From NCBI GenBank assembly GCA_023374045.1, contig CM041782.1:186018925-186082924 (forward strand): DNA of 64,000 nt. Reading direction: 5' to 3'. Shown one piece after another: positions 12,131-24,410 of this stretch (its first letter is position 1; every line of letters starts with the position of its first letter). A model generated the notes under the pieces. That model did not search any database. It saw only the letters and a list, made by a program, of their open reading frames with translations, and was not told where the DNA came from. This DNA comes from Limonium bicolor (taxonomy: Eukaryota; Streptophyta; Magnoliopsida; Caryophyllales; Plumbaginaceae). A program made the translations under genes and the position numbers.

Positions 12131-12707
12131 GGAACCTTATCCCATGATCAAAGAAGAACCTGATATGCTCAAGAACCCTAGAGAGTCAGAAAACACAGCC
12201 TCCTCTCTCTCTCTCACGTTTTCCAACACCCGGCCACCCAAATCATACCGAAAATCCCCCGAAATCACCATCTAAACACGTTTTTCAATCCCCAAAGCAC
12301 CAATAGTCATCAAAACCCCACAAAAACACCACCAAAACGTGAAGAACAGCAAGAACAACCAACAACCAGAAGCTTGGTTCAAAATCCTTTCGGGTCTGCC
12401 ATCAACGAAGCACTCAACGAATCCCGGTGTGAAGAATCACCTTGAATTCGAAGGTAAAACAGGTTACAACCCTAATTTTCTAATTCTCCACGACCTTATT
12501 AACTCTCTGTCAAATTTTGGGTTCAAACTAACCTTCGTACGCTTCTGTATTGCTGTTTGTTTAAGCTTCTATCCAATAACTTGTTTACCAAGTTTCGTGC
12601 TTAATTCGAATTCAAATTGAAAACTTTCAATCATTAACGTCTTGTACATCTTTCAGGCTACACACCCATAAAATTTGAGCCAAAAACACCTTCGAGAACA
12701 GCCTCAA

Positions 12708-12970
12708 CGCCGCCGTCCGAGGGCGGTCCGCACCCACGGACGTCATGTCCGGGGTCCCGGACTCCCTGTCCGTAAGCTCGGACGCCCACGGACGGCGGCG
12801 GGATTTTTAAATTTTAAAAATTAGGTTTTCTAATAATGTGCGGGCCCACGGACAGCCTGTCCGTGGCCCCAGACTTTACAATTTTCTATTTTCTGTTTAA
12901 TTCGACTTTTATTTTCATATAGGTTAACTGGGGTCCGTGGTCTTGGACATTAGGTCCATGGCTACGGACG
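12708..12970. repeat. GC-rich nested hairpins of GTCCG/CGGAC in solo LTR
   Basis: A perfect 12-bp inverted repeat, CGCCGCCGTCCG (12708-12719) and CGGACGGCGGCG (12789-12800), encloses further CGGAC/GTCCG pairs. A near-perfect palindrome follows at 12842-12870: eight paired bases around a one-base centre (ACGGACAG/CTGTCCGT), extended outward by five more pairs with one mismatch. The flanks are AT-rich, so the block stands out. Confidence 0.7.
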
Positions 12971-13399
12971 GAAACAAAATTTGACCTAATTCTGCCTCCG
13001 AAACTCTAGTTTAGATAGCTTTTGATTTCACTTTAATTTTCTGTCAAAAAACGTTAAAAAATAAAAAAAACAGAAGCGCGCACCTAGGTTAAAAACAACT
13101 TTGTAGAAAGCCGTAATTGAACCAAGTAGAGGAAAAATAACCTAGGGAGGGTAATGAAAGTAATTTGAACCCTAATTAAGTTGAATATCAAGCCCCCGAA
13201 CCCGAACTCTCCTTTCCTAATTTGATCTAGGTTAAAATTAGGTGGCGACTCATAATAGGTTCCAGTGAGCTAGCTTAGGTTTTAATAATTATTGTTATAT
13301 GACATAGTTATTAATCTTAGGCTATAAGTGGACCTAAAACCCGATTAGATCCCAATCAAGTTAATCCACATAGGATAGGGTTTAAAATCGAGGCTCACA

Positions 13400-13899
13400 C
13401 CAGGGCAGCTAGTTACCGTCGAGAATTGAGGAAGAAGAACTCAGTTAAACCAATGAGATTAAAAGAGTCAGAGAACTCATTCCAGGAGGAAACAATTAAG
13501 AGTTATGAAGTGCGAGGAGCACTGGTTAATAAGTACGAACAATTTATATGTCTCAAGAGTTTCGAGGAAACCGCAAAGAGCAATAAGCACTAAACAGTAA
13601 GTCCATATTACACAGAAATCTTAGACTGAGGGTGAGTTAGTAGGAAAAAATTCAGACGCTAAAAGGCGTAATAAGAGCATGAACATCAGATCTCCAGAGA
13701 ACTGGATAGACAAGCTATAACTCATAGAGACCGTATAGATAAAGATACCATGTGTCCATTAAGAGACCTTTAATCCTAAGTTATAAGGATACAAAGGAGT
13801 TGTAAACATATTGAAGAGGATAGGAAGGGCAAACTAAGCCCCAAGATTATCAGAGTCGCGCAGCAGAAGCTAGTGGACCATATCTTAAAGGTTTGATAT
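13400..13899 (+). mobile_element. Element 1 interior, part 2
   Basis: This resumes E1 directly after the solo LTR. It aligns with the reverse complement of E2 around 32700-33170, for example the shared ATGAACATYAGATCT and ATTATCAGAGTC stretches. It ends at the GATAT duplication (13895-13899) of the next solo LTR. No coding frame is present. Confidence 0.75.
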
Positions 13900-14174
13900 T
13901 GATAAGTGAGAAATACATAGACATTTAAGGGTTTAATTTACCTTATACTTACTCACTTTCAGGATAATATTACTCACTTATCGTATGTTTTTCCTGGGAT
14001 TTATGTCTTGATATGGACTGATAGATTTTAGGTATCAAATATAGGAAAAAGTGTTGGAATCAAATAGTTTATTTCACAAGCTTTCCAACGTAACAAACGG
14101 CGAGTAAAACGGACTTATAACGAAGAATCTGGAGCCAGTCGAAGATTGCAGGACAAAACCACGAAAATACACGT

Positions 14175-14342
14175 GTCCGCTTTGCGGACACATACACGGA
14201 CAGAACCAAAGCGAGTGTCCGCTTTGCGGACTCGAACTCGGACAGAACCAAAGCACACGTCCGCTTTGCGGACTCGAACTCGGACGCAGCAGAGGAGTGT
14301 GTCCGCTTTGCGGACACAAACGCGGACGTCTCACGTTCTAAT
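14175..14342 (+). repeat. 42-bp tandem repeat with perfect hairpin GTCCGC-TTT-GCGGAC
   Basis: The 15-nt hairpin GTCCGCTTTGCGGAC starts at 14175, 14217, 14259 and 14301, an exact 42-bp period. Related GTCCG/CGGAC pieces follow at 14346-14375 and 14785-14830. Because 42 is divisible by three, both strands show spurious repetitive ORFs. Confidence 0.85.
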
Positions 14343-14561
14343 TTGTGTCCGTACGTGGACTCCCACGCGGACGCGTGTAAATGCAACTCAGATCCAGAAA
14401 TTGACGCGACTGAATTCGTTCGGCGCTGTCTTCTCCATTTGCTTCTTCCTTTGCGGTGCCTACAGACACAATCCATCTACCCCTTCAACAATATCAGGCA
14501 CCTCCCTTATCTTCTTAACCCACTAGCAAGCTCCAGCCTGTCTTCTTCCTCTTCCTCTCCT

Positions 14562-14568
14562 CTATAAG
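14562..14568 (+). promoter_or_regulatory. TATA-like box of second solo LTR
   Basis: CTATAAG follows a long CT-rich stretch and is followed by CTCTACTTCTTCATC, a plausible initiation region. Confidence 0.4.
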
Positions 14569-15749
14569 CCCTCTACTTCTTCATCAGAAAAATACCATCG
14601 TTCACCATCATACACAACTCACGATCACTTCCAAATCACACTTCCTCCATCCAAATTCCATTTCCGATCCATATATATCCACATATCCACTTCATTTACA
14701 TCATTTCCCATCACCAAATAAGCCTAACTCTTCCATTTTCCACAAATCCTAACGAAGAAGACGATCTGTGCAAACCAGGCCGTGTCCTAATTTATGTCCG
14801 CGTTTGTGTCCGCGTGGCCCCACACGGATAGGACCAACTTTTGCCTGTTTGTTCGTTATTCTTCGTTCTACCTGTTTATTATTGTTTTAAGGTCGGCATA
14901 ATCACGGAGATAAGTCCGGAAGTGAAATAACTCTCCCCAATAGATTTCTTTCTCTCCTTAAACTCTACTCTGTTTTAATATCTATCTTATTTATTATGTC
15001 TGTTTTATAATTATGTGTGAGTAATAAACTTAGCCTCCCAGGTTGGGAAGCAAGCCTATTTTGTATAATTATGTATGTAGACTTTCCACTATAATCTGTT
15101 CAAGCAACATTTTGATTCTCGTCCTTAATGCGCTTTAATCTTTAGGCCAATTATTAAAGTGATATTTGTAGTTTCTTATTAAAATGCGGTGCTGAGACAA
15201 GATTCTAGACAAGAGAAGTCAAAACGGGTTAACGACTAGAAGCGAGATTCGCCTATAGGTTAACCAGTCTCCAATAGGAATTGTTAATAATGCGATTAAT
15301 TTATTAATAACTTGAGCAAGGTTTGCGCTTGTTATTTAAATTAATCAGGGTTTATTAGACAGGAAACGGTCAATAAACTAATTAAGATTCTTGAGTTTAT
15401 TGCTAAAGTGGGAAAGTTTATGGTAATATAATTGGATAAAATAAGTGAGGAGAGCAACCCAGGGTGCTTTCCTTAAAAACAAAAGAGCTTTATGACTGCT
15501 TTTATTATTCTGTTTTAATTAATTGCTCTTTTTACTGTTTTGTTTACATCAAGTGTTAGACCACAACCTCCCTAAAAAATGATGAGTTTCTATTCAACAG
15601 TCTAATTAGAATCCTCAGTTAATTTACACTATCAGTTAAACCACAGCAAGGTCCCCAAGAGTTCCGACACCCCACAATTCCACTATTCCGCAAAACGATT
15701 AGGTACTCTGCCTAAGTGGTAGAAGTTGTAACACACTTTTACTCCAACA

Positions 15750-16169
15750 GATATACCTAACAAAAGAGAAGAAGGAAGGATTTGTCTCGCATCTTCCAGT
15801 AGAATAAAATATATGACTTATCTACCAAATACTTTGGAGCCTTAGAGACTACACTGGAACACAGTTGTATGATTGGTATGAACACCAATAAGAATCCTTG
15901 ATACAGTGACTAAGCCATTACCATGGAGAAGACCCTCTGACCCAATCATAATGTGAGATAGACTACATGGGAGCCAGAATGCTCCATGACACCTAAACAT
16001 CTTGAACCTATGTTCAAAGATGATATAATGTTGATTACGTGGCCGTAATCCATTTTAGGGGGGGGGGGGGGGGGGTAGAGCGTACAATCGCTTAGCCTAT
16101 ATTTCACGTATTGAGTACGTAACCTACAGTGTGCATATCACAATACAATTAGTTATGATGTTTGATACG
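15750..16169 (+). mobile_element. Element 1 interior, part 3
   Basis: This aligns with the reverse complement of E2 32400-32710, including CATCTTGAACCTATGTTCAA and GTTGATTACGTGG. It carries the internal polypurine tract, expanded here to 18 G (16058-16075), and ends with the ATACG duplication (16165-16169) of Element 3. No coding frame is present. Confidence 0.75.
16053..16078 (+). other. Internal polypurine tract of Element 1, G18
   Basis: TTTTAG(18)TAG corresponds to TTTTAAGGGGGGTAG in E2 and TTTAAGGGGGGTAG in E5, so the G run has grown from six to eighteen. It may reflect slippage in the genome or a sequencing/assembly artefact. Confidence 0.6.
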
Positions 16170-16283
16170 TGAATATACATAATTGTTCCTCTCAACTCTC
16201 AAACGAATAGAACATCGAGATCTTTATTCCTTTCTCTGATACTACTTTGGCCTTTTGTCTTCGTCACATCCTTGCCCTTCTCA
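16170..16283 (-). repeat. Element 3 3' LTR, internally deleted (114 bp)
   Basis: Compared with the 502-bp right LTR, it keeps the outer ends but lacks about 388 bases between CTCTGAT and CTTTGGCC. The deleted part includes the TATA box, so this LTR should have no promoter. Confidence 0.85.
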
Positions 16284-16328
16284 TCAGTCCCACAAGTTCT
16301 ACTTTTGGTTCTTAAAAAAGTGGAACTT
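16284..16328 (-). other. Element 3 polypurine tract and 3' hairpin
   Basis: On the minus strand GTAGAACTTGTGGGACTGA directly abuts the 3' LTR (plus 16284-16302). Overlapping it is a hairpin at 16294-16328, AAGTTC-C-ACTTTT pairing with AAAAGT-A-GAACTT with a single C/A mismatch. The 19-mer is identical in E4 (42361-42379), and the hairpin recurs there with the same mismatch. Confidence 0.7.
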
Positions 16329-16864
16329 ACAAAAAATAGAGATAGAAATTTACATTTTTCTCCTTTCTCCTATCTCCTAGTCCCACAAGTTCTTTTTCTT
16401 TAGTTTTTACAAAGAAACATGAACTTACAAAAAAAAAATCGGTACAATTAGTACAACCAAAAAGTCCCACAAGTGTTTATGAATCTGACAAATTGGAAAT
16501 TCTGGGACATAAATCTTTGAGATAATATATCTTGATGGATGAATCCCATGGCATCTTCATAAAGAAGACCAATGGTTCTTTTAATAAGAACCATTCCCTT
16601 TTTGAAAGGGTGAAATAATATGACGATTAAATCTTTGCTTATACTAACCAAAGGATGATAATTCCCTTAAAGGGAGAACAAAGATAACATATTTTCCCAA
16701 CTTTGCTTATGCTAGACAAAGGATGGTACTTGTGATTCAAGTATGGTGTGGCGTCCCACACCTAACAATGCACCCATTACAGGCGACCAGAGCTCCTGAT
16801 GGGTCCAGAGATGGGTGGGTTTTTTGTTGGCTCGATGGCCGGGTTTCATTTCAACCCAAAGTGT

Positions 16865-17120
16865 TATTTTTCAAGGCACAAGTGCCTGTGGCTCGTTGGC
16901 CGGAGCTTTCTTTCAAGGCATGATAGCCTGCGGCTCGTTGGCCGGTGCTTTCTTTTACTTTCAAGGCGTGATAGCCTGCGGCTCATTGGCCGGTGCTTTT
17001 TTTCTTTCAAGGCATATAGCCTGCGGCTCGTTGGCCGGTGCTTTCTTTTACTTTCAAGGCGTGATAGCCTGCGGCTCATTGGCCGGTGCTTTCTTTTCTT
17101 TCAAGGCATATAGCCTGTAG
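16865..17120. repeat. About 47-bp minisatellite in Element 3
   Basis: Five to six units carry TTTCAAGGC..ATAGCCTGCGGCTC(G/A)TTGGCCGGTGCTTTC. Alternating CATATAG/CGTGATAG variants imply a two-unit higher-order repeat of about 94 bp. The reading frames across it on both strands are repeat artefacts. Confidence 0.85.
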
Positions 17121-20100
17121 GTGTTACTTTTCCCAGAGGGCCTATGAAAGCGCCATGGATTATAGGGCCAATGAAAGCGCCATGGGTTTTGATGATACCT
17201 TTGATTTTTTGTTGATGTAGAGTTTACACACATCCGTGCGCATGAGGGCAAATCTTTTTATCACTCTTTCGTTTTATAGAGTGTTCGGGTGTTGTATTTG
17301 GGGTGATGATGACTTTGCCGTTTCCTAGCTTCTGTGGAAATGAGGCAACTGACACAAAAGGTGACCTTTTGGAACGCAGCTTTTTGCTATGTCGATCCTC
17401 CTGATGCCATCTTCCTTTGGTTGATTTTGTTGAAGTCTCGCTTATATCTACTGTACAGAAAATTTCTTATTGCTTCCCTCTTTCCTCCATTGTCAAGTGG
17501 GAGCGTTTAGTGACTTAGAAGCAGCAGCCTCAGCCGGAGTGGTTCATGGTGCAACACCAGATAGCGACATACAAGGAAAAAAACAGAAATATTATTCAGG
17601 AGCTTAATGCTGCAGCAATCGGGTATGCATTCAGGGACTCTTAGAATAGCAACATAAAGAAAACGTTGAAGATCAAACTGTAGTAATAGGTATCACAATG
17701 TTCTTGGAATCTGTTGACTAGTTAAGCATTGATAGCAGTAGCACGCAATTTTTCAGGTGGTATGTAAACAGATAAAATATAAACCGTAGTAACAAGTATT
17801 TTTAGAGGAGCAGAAAACAGAGGTAAGTAGAGTCTGTATGCTGCCGCTCACAAAGCTGATAAAGGATTTTGACATAATGAAATGCAAGGTAAAACAGGAG
17901 CAAAAAAGTTTCTTGTCTTGTTGTTGAATGGACTTAAAATATCAATCAATAGCAGACAGCTGGAAGAATTTGTAATTTAAAGCGATTCCTAAGCAGTGTT
18001 AGGAAATAGGCACTCATCTCTAATGTAATAGCATATGCTAAAAGCTCAGCAATAGTAAAAAAATAGTGCAGGGGGTAACTAGAATGTAGTGTTACACATG
18101 TGCAAATTTAAACAAGAGCGGAAGTTGAGGTAAAATGGGGGAGCTGACAGCAAAAAACTGCTAAAAAACAATATTCAGATCTGAAAAATTATGGCCTGAA
18201 TATCCATTAGCAAGCTATGTGGAGCCTCAAAACAGATATGCACAGTAGAATATTTCATACTCAGTTGTGCAGCAGTAGTAACAGATTTTGATTGTAATAA
18301 AATGTGTGAGAAACATAACACAACAACTACCTTAATGAACTGAAGTATATGAGAGGTCCTGGTCGTGTCTTTGTTTAGTATGAAATGTTTAATGCTCAAT
18401 ATGGAGCATTTTGAGCAGCAAAAAAAACAGCAGATTGAGCATATGATGATTGCAGTAAAGATGGCCTATGCTTGAAAGGAATCAAGCTGGCCTTAGTACC
18501 AAATAATCAACCCAAACGAGGCAACTAACATTGTAATTCAGGTATGATGCATCTCTGAAGACAGTATAATTATATAAGAAAAGCAGCAAATTTAAGCTTT
18601 GCATTTATATTCTTTTAGGTGTGACAGTGTATGCAAAAGCAAAGTAATATTTTAGCAGTCGATCAGCTATAATCCACAAGCAAGAAAAGGTCAAAGCCTT
18701 TAATCAGAAGAATTTTACTGCTGATCTAATTGAAATAATACCAATGACAAGATTATGAGGAAACAAGTAATCAGCTGAATCATATGGAAACTAGACAAAT
18801 ATGGACATTGTTTCAAAGTATTATGAAAGAAGTAATGTATACTGCTTGCCATGTGTTGGTTAAAGTGGTAACAGCAGCATGAAGCAAATACGCTATTTAT
18901 ACAGCATAATTTAAACGAAAAGAACTATTGATACGGATCTACCTCCACCCCAGTGCCCATTTCATGTAACAGAGCCGATTATATTAGTAAGGAGACCGAA
19001 AACAAAATTGCTGCTGGTCCTGATTACTACCCCATTCATATTTTTGCGCACAAGGGTACTCTCATGAATATTTTTTACAGGCAAGTAGGTAAAAGCGCAT
19101 ATAGCCAGAAGATAAAAGTTGCCGAAATGAACTTTATTAACATAGCAGTGCATGATGCTCACACTTGGAAAAACTTGACAGTATATTTGTGCATAAACTT
19201 GAGTGATCGATTTCAGGTGGTAAGTAGAGAGTGATTTTCATGGCATTAAAGATCACCATAATAGTTGTCTTTCAACTTTTTCATCAAATTCTCTGAATAC
19301 TCTCAGATTTCAGGCATTGGAGCTTGCACAACCAGTAGAAAACAAATGAGTATGAGCATTACTTGAGACGTCAAGTAGACAAAGCTTTGCTATGGTACTT
19401 AAACAGAAGCAACAGTTTGGAAAGGATTGGTTGGAAAAGCCTTTGAAAGAAGCTGTAAGATAGCAGCAAAGTAAGCAAATGGTTGACTCAAGAATGCATA
19501 CAATCTCAGGTTTTAAAACAGCCGTACAATTTTAGTCACAAAGTGACTGTAGAAAATTACACAAGGTTATCTACAGGCAATCTTCTATAGATATCGGATC
19601 TCTTTTTTTTAAATCACGGCGATGCAGTCAGTTTTAACAGATGTGGTCTTAATATGGCTTGTAGACAGATCAAAAATAATAACATAGCAATATGCATGGC
19701 TTAAGCAAAGTGGATTTTGTAAACTTTGTTGGGAAAAAAAAAACTGCTTGAAGCAAAATCTTAAGAGAACAGCGAAGGCTTGAGGTAATTCAAAAATATG
19801 AAGTGATTACATAAACAGCAGTAACATAACTGATTTTATAAAAGACTGAAGAAAAACCAATTCGTGCTGCTACTGTTAGTAACCAGATTTTGTAAATATC
19901 TGGAACCTGATTTAATTTAGTCCGGTAACTCCTATTACTTCATACCCCAATCAGCAACACAAAGCACTAGATTCATTAACATCATAAGCATCAGAACTTA
20001 TAATATATACACAGACATTCATCAGGATTCTCCAAAACATGAGATGTGCGTAGATAGCACTTTGAAGAAAAGTCTTTCGATTTACCAGCAGAAGGAAATG

Positions 20101-20261
20101 TAATTCAGGATCTGAATTAGCTCCATGGTTGTTAAATGCTCTTTTAAATAGAGTTTTAGATTTGTTACCTTGATTTTGAGAAGAAAAGAGGAGATGCTTA
20201 TACCGTCAAGAGTTGTGTTGTACTTGCGACTTCTAGCTTTTTCTTTCTTTGACTTAAACTG

Positions 20262-20410
20262 ATGCGGCCAAGAAGTCTGGTCAAAGACTGGGATGCGGCC
20301 AACGAGGTTGATGCGGCCAAGGGAGTTGATGCGGCCAAGGAGTTGATGCGGCCAAGGAGTTGGTGTGGCCATCGAATTGATGCGGCCAAGGAGTTGGTGC
20401 GGCCATCGAA
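20262..20410. repeat. 18-bp tandem array TGATGCGGCCAAGGAGTT in Element 3
   Basis: About eight units occur, several with CCATCGAATT variants. The core GCGGCCAAGG is shared with the arrays at 24003 and 24411. Confidence 0.85.
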
Positions 20411-23400
20411 TTTGTTAACTTGTCCCGATTTCAGGCCCCTTCGGTCTTGTTGAGATTTCCCTGCCGTGATATCAAGGATCCTTGTTGCTTTAGTATGAGA
20501 TTTGCAATAATTAACAAAATTATAATCGCTAATATGATATTAATGACAAACGAATTCTGATTGTAGTGTGAAATAGTAAGTGGAGAGAGTTAGGGATTTT
20601 TGTTCTTCTGTTGCGTTCCTTGTTACTGTTTCTCTTCTTTCAACGCCCCTTTCATGATCTGTGGTCATCACCTCCCAACTTCGTCTTCTCCCTCAGGTGG
20701 AACTGGTCGATCAGGATTGTTAATTGTCCGATAATTATCTCAGCAGGCTCAACTCTTCAACAATCTTATATGCAGTTGGACCCATGATGGAAAATCAACC
20801 GCCTGCCTTTAGAAAGGTATCGCAAAAATTTATGCCATACAGTTTCTGAAATAGTTCTTGAAATGCAATGCACAATTTTATGATTTGTATGTAAAGTTTG
20901 AGTAATCAGCCAAAACATATGGATTGGGCAATATCTGTAATTAGCACAGCAGGAAAGTATCAACAAAGGAGGAGTTTATATTGCACATTACTCTAGGTTC
21001 GGTGCTTGGTAAGCAAACTCTTACTTAATATCTTAACGCATTAACAATAGCTCTTGCCTTCGAAAGTAATTTTTGCAACCAAACATGAGCAAGAAATGCA
21101 GGCCTTAGATGCAGAAAGGGGAGTACAGATAGTAGTTTATATTTACCAACTTAAAAGTTATTTGATTCACCAGAGACAGGAAAATCAAGATAAAAGGATA
21201 ATCGGTGTACTTGTGCAGCGCGAAAACTTTGAATTACATCAGGAAAACAAAAGGGTTCATCCTGGAATTTATGTATTTGCTAAACGGATCTCTTGGTCAA
21301 GTAGCACTACTTTGAAGCAAAATAATATTTTGCAGGGACCGAGTTTCATTAACAAAGAGTGAAAAGGTACCTAACTAATCAGGTTACAAACTTAGGCCAG
21401 AAAGAACTGTTATGCCATGAGTTTTTTAACTTAAAACAGAAAATACCAATACAAGAATTCTGATCAGGTTCACCATAGTTAAGCACAGTAAGACTTGCGT
21501 TCTTCAGACAGAGATAAAAATTCGAAGCAAGGATAGCATTAATCCTAGCCGGAAGAATTACTGAAACAGGCAAGGTAGTAACAAAATAAGAAGTAACTAA
21601 AAAAAAGTAAACACAAGCTGAAGCAAAGATATAAGCATTATGTTGGTTAAAAACTGAACAAAAACGCATACTAGGCAGAGATGCACCAGCTACAGAGATT
21701 AATTCAAGGCAAAGTACCGCATACATTATAACACTACAACTGAGTATTGTAAGCTGACAATCACAACACAGCATCCTCTTCTTTTGTAAAATATCAGCCT
21801 AGCTGAGATTAGTTTGTTTTGTAAAAATAAATAACATAACCCTTTGAATTAACCAAAAAGTGCTTCTTGGAAGAGCAGAGAAACCATCAACAGCAGGTGG
21901 CCGGCAAGAATGCAGTAAATATACTAACATTAAAGCACAATATTACTGTCTTCTTTGAAACAGCAAAGGGATTGTTTATCTCAAACAGACCCTATTATGC
22001 CATGACAGTGCAGAAATATTTGGCAAGTCATTTAAAAAATAACTTTCATTGTAAGAAATATAGTGCAGATTTCAATAGATTATTCAACACTAGATCAATG
22101 GAGAAGCTGCTGTAAAGAGCTATTCAAATCTTAATTATGTAAGCAACAGTATGTCCCCAGTGGCTCCATAACAGCTCAAAGATATGAAAAGGCATGATGC
22201 CTTAATATGAAATTTTGAACAGTAGCGAATTTTAAGAGTAAGAAGCTGAAGCATGATCAATCCATATATTTTTCCCTATGCGGTTTCCAGATTTTAGAAG
22301 AAACAGAGCCAGAATCCTGAACCAGAATTATGACAGGTGTAGCAAAATATTACACTAGAAATGAGGCATTTAACAGCACAAAAATAGTTGAGAAAAGAGC
22401 ATGAGGTATCAGTCAAGGCAAAACTTAAATCGAGAAACAAAGATTCTGTGGTAGTTTAAAGCAGTTGTTAGGAACAAGCTGAATGCCCTTAATGCACTTT
22501 AAACCCAACTGTGGCAGTAATCAGAGGAGTAATGCATGCAGGAAAATTTGGGAGCAAATCAAACATGTCACTTCTGCTGCCCTCCTGATCATTGTATATG
22601 TAGCTCAAAGCTTTTTCACAGTTTTGAAAAATTCTTTAGTCATGTAAATGCCCGGACAGATAAATTCTAGCCGGAATGGTCTTTAAACAAGCATGTTAGC
22701 AGGAGTATGAGTTGTTCACGTCGGTTTAGACTTATTGCATAATAACTAGTTCCAGAATGAAGTTAACGATCAGCTGAATCAAGTTTTATACCCGTACCAA
22801 AAATTAGCAGAAAAGATAGCAAGGCCGAAGTGTAGATCATCCAAAAAGTGTAACATATGAGTGATGCAGACTAAACAGATGCAAATATAATGCAGCTGCT
22901 TGCTGTCGGTTCCCTGCTGGGAGACACCAACAATATCATAATTGTGCAGAAATCTGGTCTATTCATACAAAAAGTGTAAGAAACTTGTTTGTTAATCATT
23001 TTCAGATTTTAAGTATAGAGATAAGCAGTAAGAAACAGTAGATGGTCAAGGAATTCTGGGAAGATACTAGAATATAGCAACTATGATTCTATTAGAATGG
23101 ATTATTTAGCAACAGCAAAATAGATAAAAAGGAAAGTATATAGAAAGCTAGTATTGAATTGTTCCGATTATAGCAGTACCCAAAAACAGAGAGTAGAATC
23201 TAGCAAACCACCAACTATCAATCCTCAATAGTTTAAAGCACGATGTAAAAGGGAAGCGGATAACAACAAGTAAATAGAAACTTATGCAAATTTCAGATAA
23301 AAGAGGTTTAAAACAACAAACTTTGAACAGAAAGCAAACAAACAACTTGTGACAGTAAGCGCGATTACGTGGATGCAATTATGCAAAACTTTTCCAGCCA

Positions 23401-24002
23401 GAACAATCTTTTACAAGTGGGCTACTAAAAACATGATTAGTGTAATGTAAGGGGGAAAGAAACTATATTTTAAACTGAGGTACGCTATTGCTATATAACT
23501 CGTGATAAAACAATTTTGACAGCGCCACAATGCTTATATTCAGATTGTGAATAACTAACAGCAGATAAATCAGGGTTTCATAATGCTACCGTAAGAAGAG
23601 GTGAGTAGAATAGTCAGGCAGCTTTTAGCAGCAACAATGCTTAGATCAAAGGCCAAAGCAGATAAAGTAACAACAATATTGTTTTAGATGCAGATGTAGG
23701 GAGGTATTTGAGCGGACTTCCGGCAAAAAAGCTAGCCATAGCATAGGGAAAGTGTAGTCTGAAATGATCCTTTGTTGATCGAATTCTCAAACCAGTGATA
23801 GAGATGAGACTTTTGGGTAAGCAGAAAGCAATCGCCATGCTCAACCAATTTCAGATATTAAAAGCTAGTGTTTTAAAGTTAATAAACTTATCTTAGCGAT
23901 TAGTCTCGGATGCTCCCTCTTTTGGTTTTGTCGTCGTTGTTGACTGACCTCGAATTCTGCTTTGAGGGATTCGTGTTTTTTGTTGATTGCCGGAGTCTTG
24001 GA

Positions 24003-24135
24003 GAGATGCGGCCAAAGGAGTTTGTTGCGCCAACTGACTCCAGTGCGGCCAAAGGAGTTTGTTGCGGCCAACTGACTCCGGTGCGGCCAAAGGAGTTTAT
24101 TGCGGCCAACTGACTCCGGTGCGGCCCAAGGAGTT
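24003..24135. repeat. 37-bp tandem array in Element 3
   Basis: The unit combines GTGCGGCCAAAGGAGTTT with GTTGCGGCCAACTGACTCC and is repeated about three and a half times. It has the same GCGGCCAA core as the neighbouring arrays but a different period. Confidence 0.85.
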
Positions 24136-24410
24136 TGTTAGTTTTAAACTGATTGTTGATGAGAGAATCAGACTCGAAGTTGGATTACCGCAAGAAAAGT
24201 ACCACCAGTTTTGATAGACGAAAAGTAATTAGGGAAAGACATGTCTTTTGGCCATTAAGCCTCATCATCCAATAATCAGAAGCTTCTATGGTATGCGCTT
24301 GCACATCGCCTATTTTTATTTCACCTTTAGTGATTAGCCTCGGATGCTTGTAGCATGTCCAGTTGCTCTCTTTTGAATTGAAGCCGACGTCTAGGCTGTA
24401 GCCCAGTCTG

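Larger units (their letters stand above)
11631..13399 (+). mobile_element. Solo LTR, TGTTATACCC...GGCTCACA, 1769 bp
   Basis: It begins TGTTATACCC, ends GGCTCACA and is flanked by CCAGG on both sides (11626-11630 and 13400-13404). E1 interior sequence continues across the gap, so this is an insertion with a perfect 5-bp target duplication. It has a TATA box at 12124-12130 and no interior or second LTR, so it is a solo LTR. The family is not identified, and the orientation is taken from the TATA box. The frames at 11735-12046 (-) and 12339-12620 (+) show no recognised domain. Confidence 0.85.
13900..15749 (+). mobile_element. Solo LTR, TGATAAGTGAG...CTCCAACA, 1850 bp
   Basis: TG...CA termini are flanked by GATAT at 13895-13899 and 15750-15754. 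The surrounding E1 sequence is continuous when this is removed. A TATA-like CTATAAG at 14562-14568 followed by a pyrimidine-rich start region suggests + orientation. A four-copy 42-bp hairpin repeat lies at 14175-14342. The overlapping ORFs at 14069-14567 are that repeat read in several frames and are not genes. The lineage is not identified. Confidence 0.85.

Noticed and set aside
14069..14567. Overlapping 74-135 residue ORFs on both strands
   Set aside because: They read the 42-bp GTCCGC/GCGGAC tandem repeat in several frames; the period is a multiple of three.
13881..15830. Larger insertion ending near ACCAAATAC
   Set aside because: First boundary guess from alignment only; the GATAT duplication with TG...CA ends places it at 13900-15749.
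18953..19234. 93-residue ORF in Element 3 as a host gene
   Set aside because: No domain, no homologous copy to compare, and a 66-residue frame overlaps on the other strand.
21054..21774. ORFs of 102 (+) and 131 (-) residues in Element 3
   Set aside because: No recognised motif, hydrophobic pattern on the minus frame not convincing as a real membrane protein, and surrounding sequence has no promoter or exon structure I can support.
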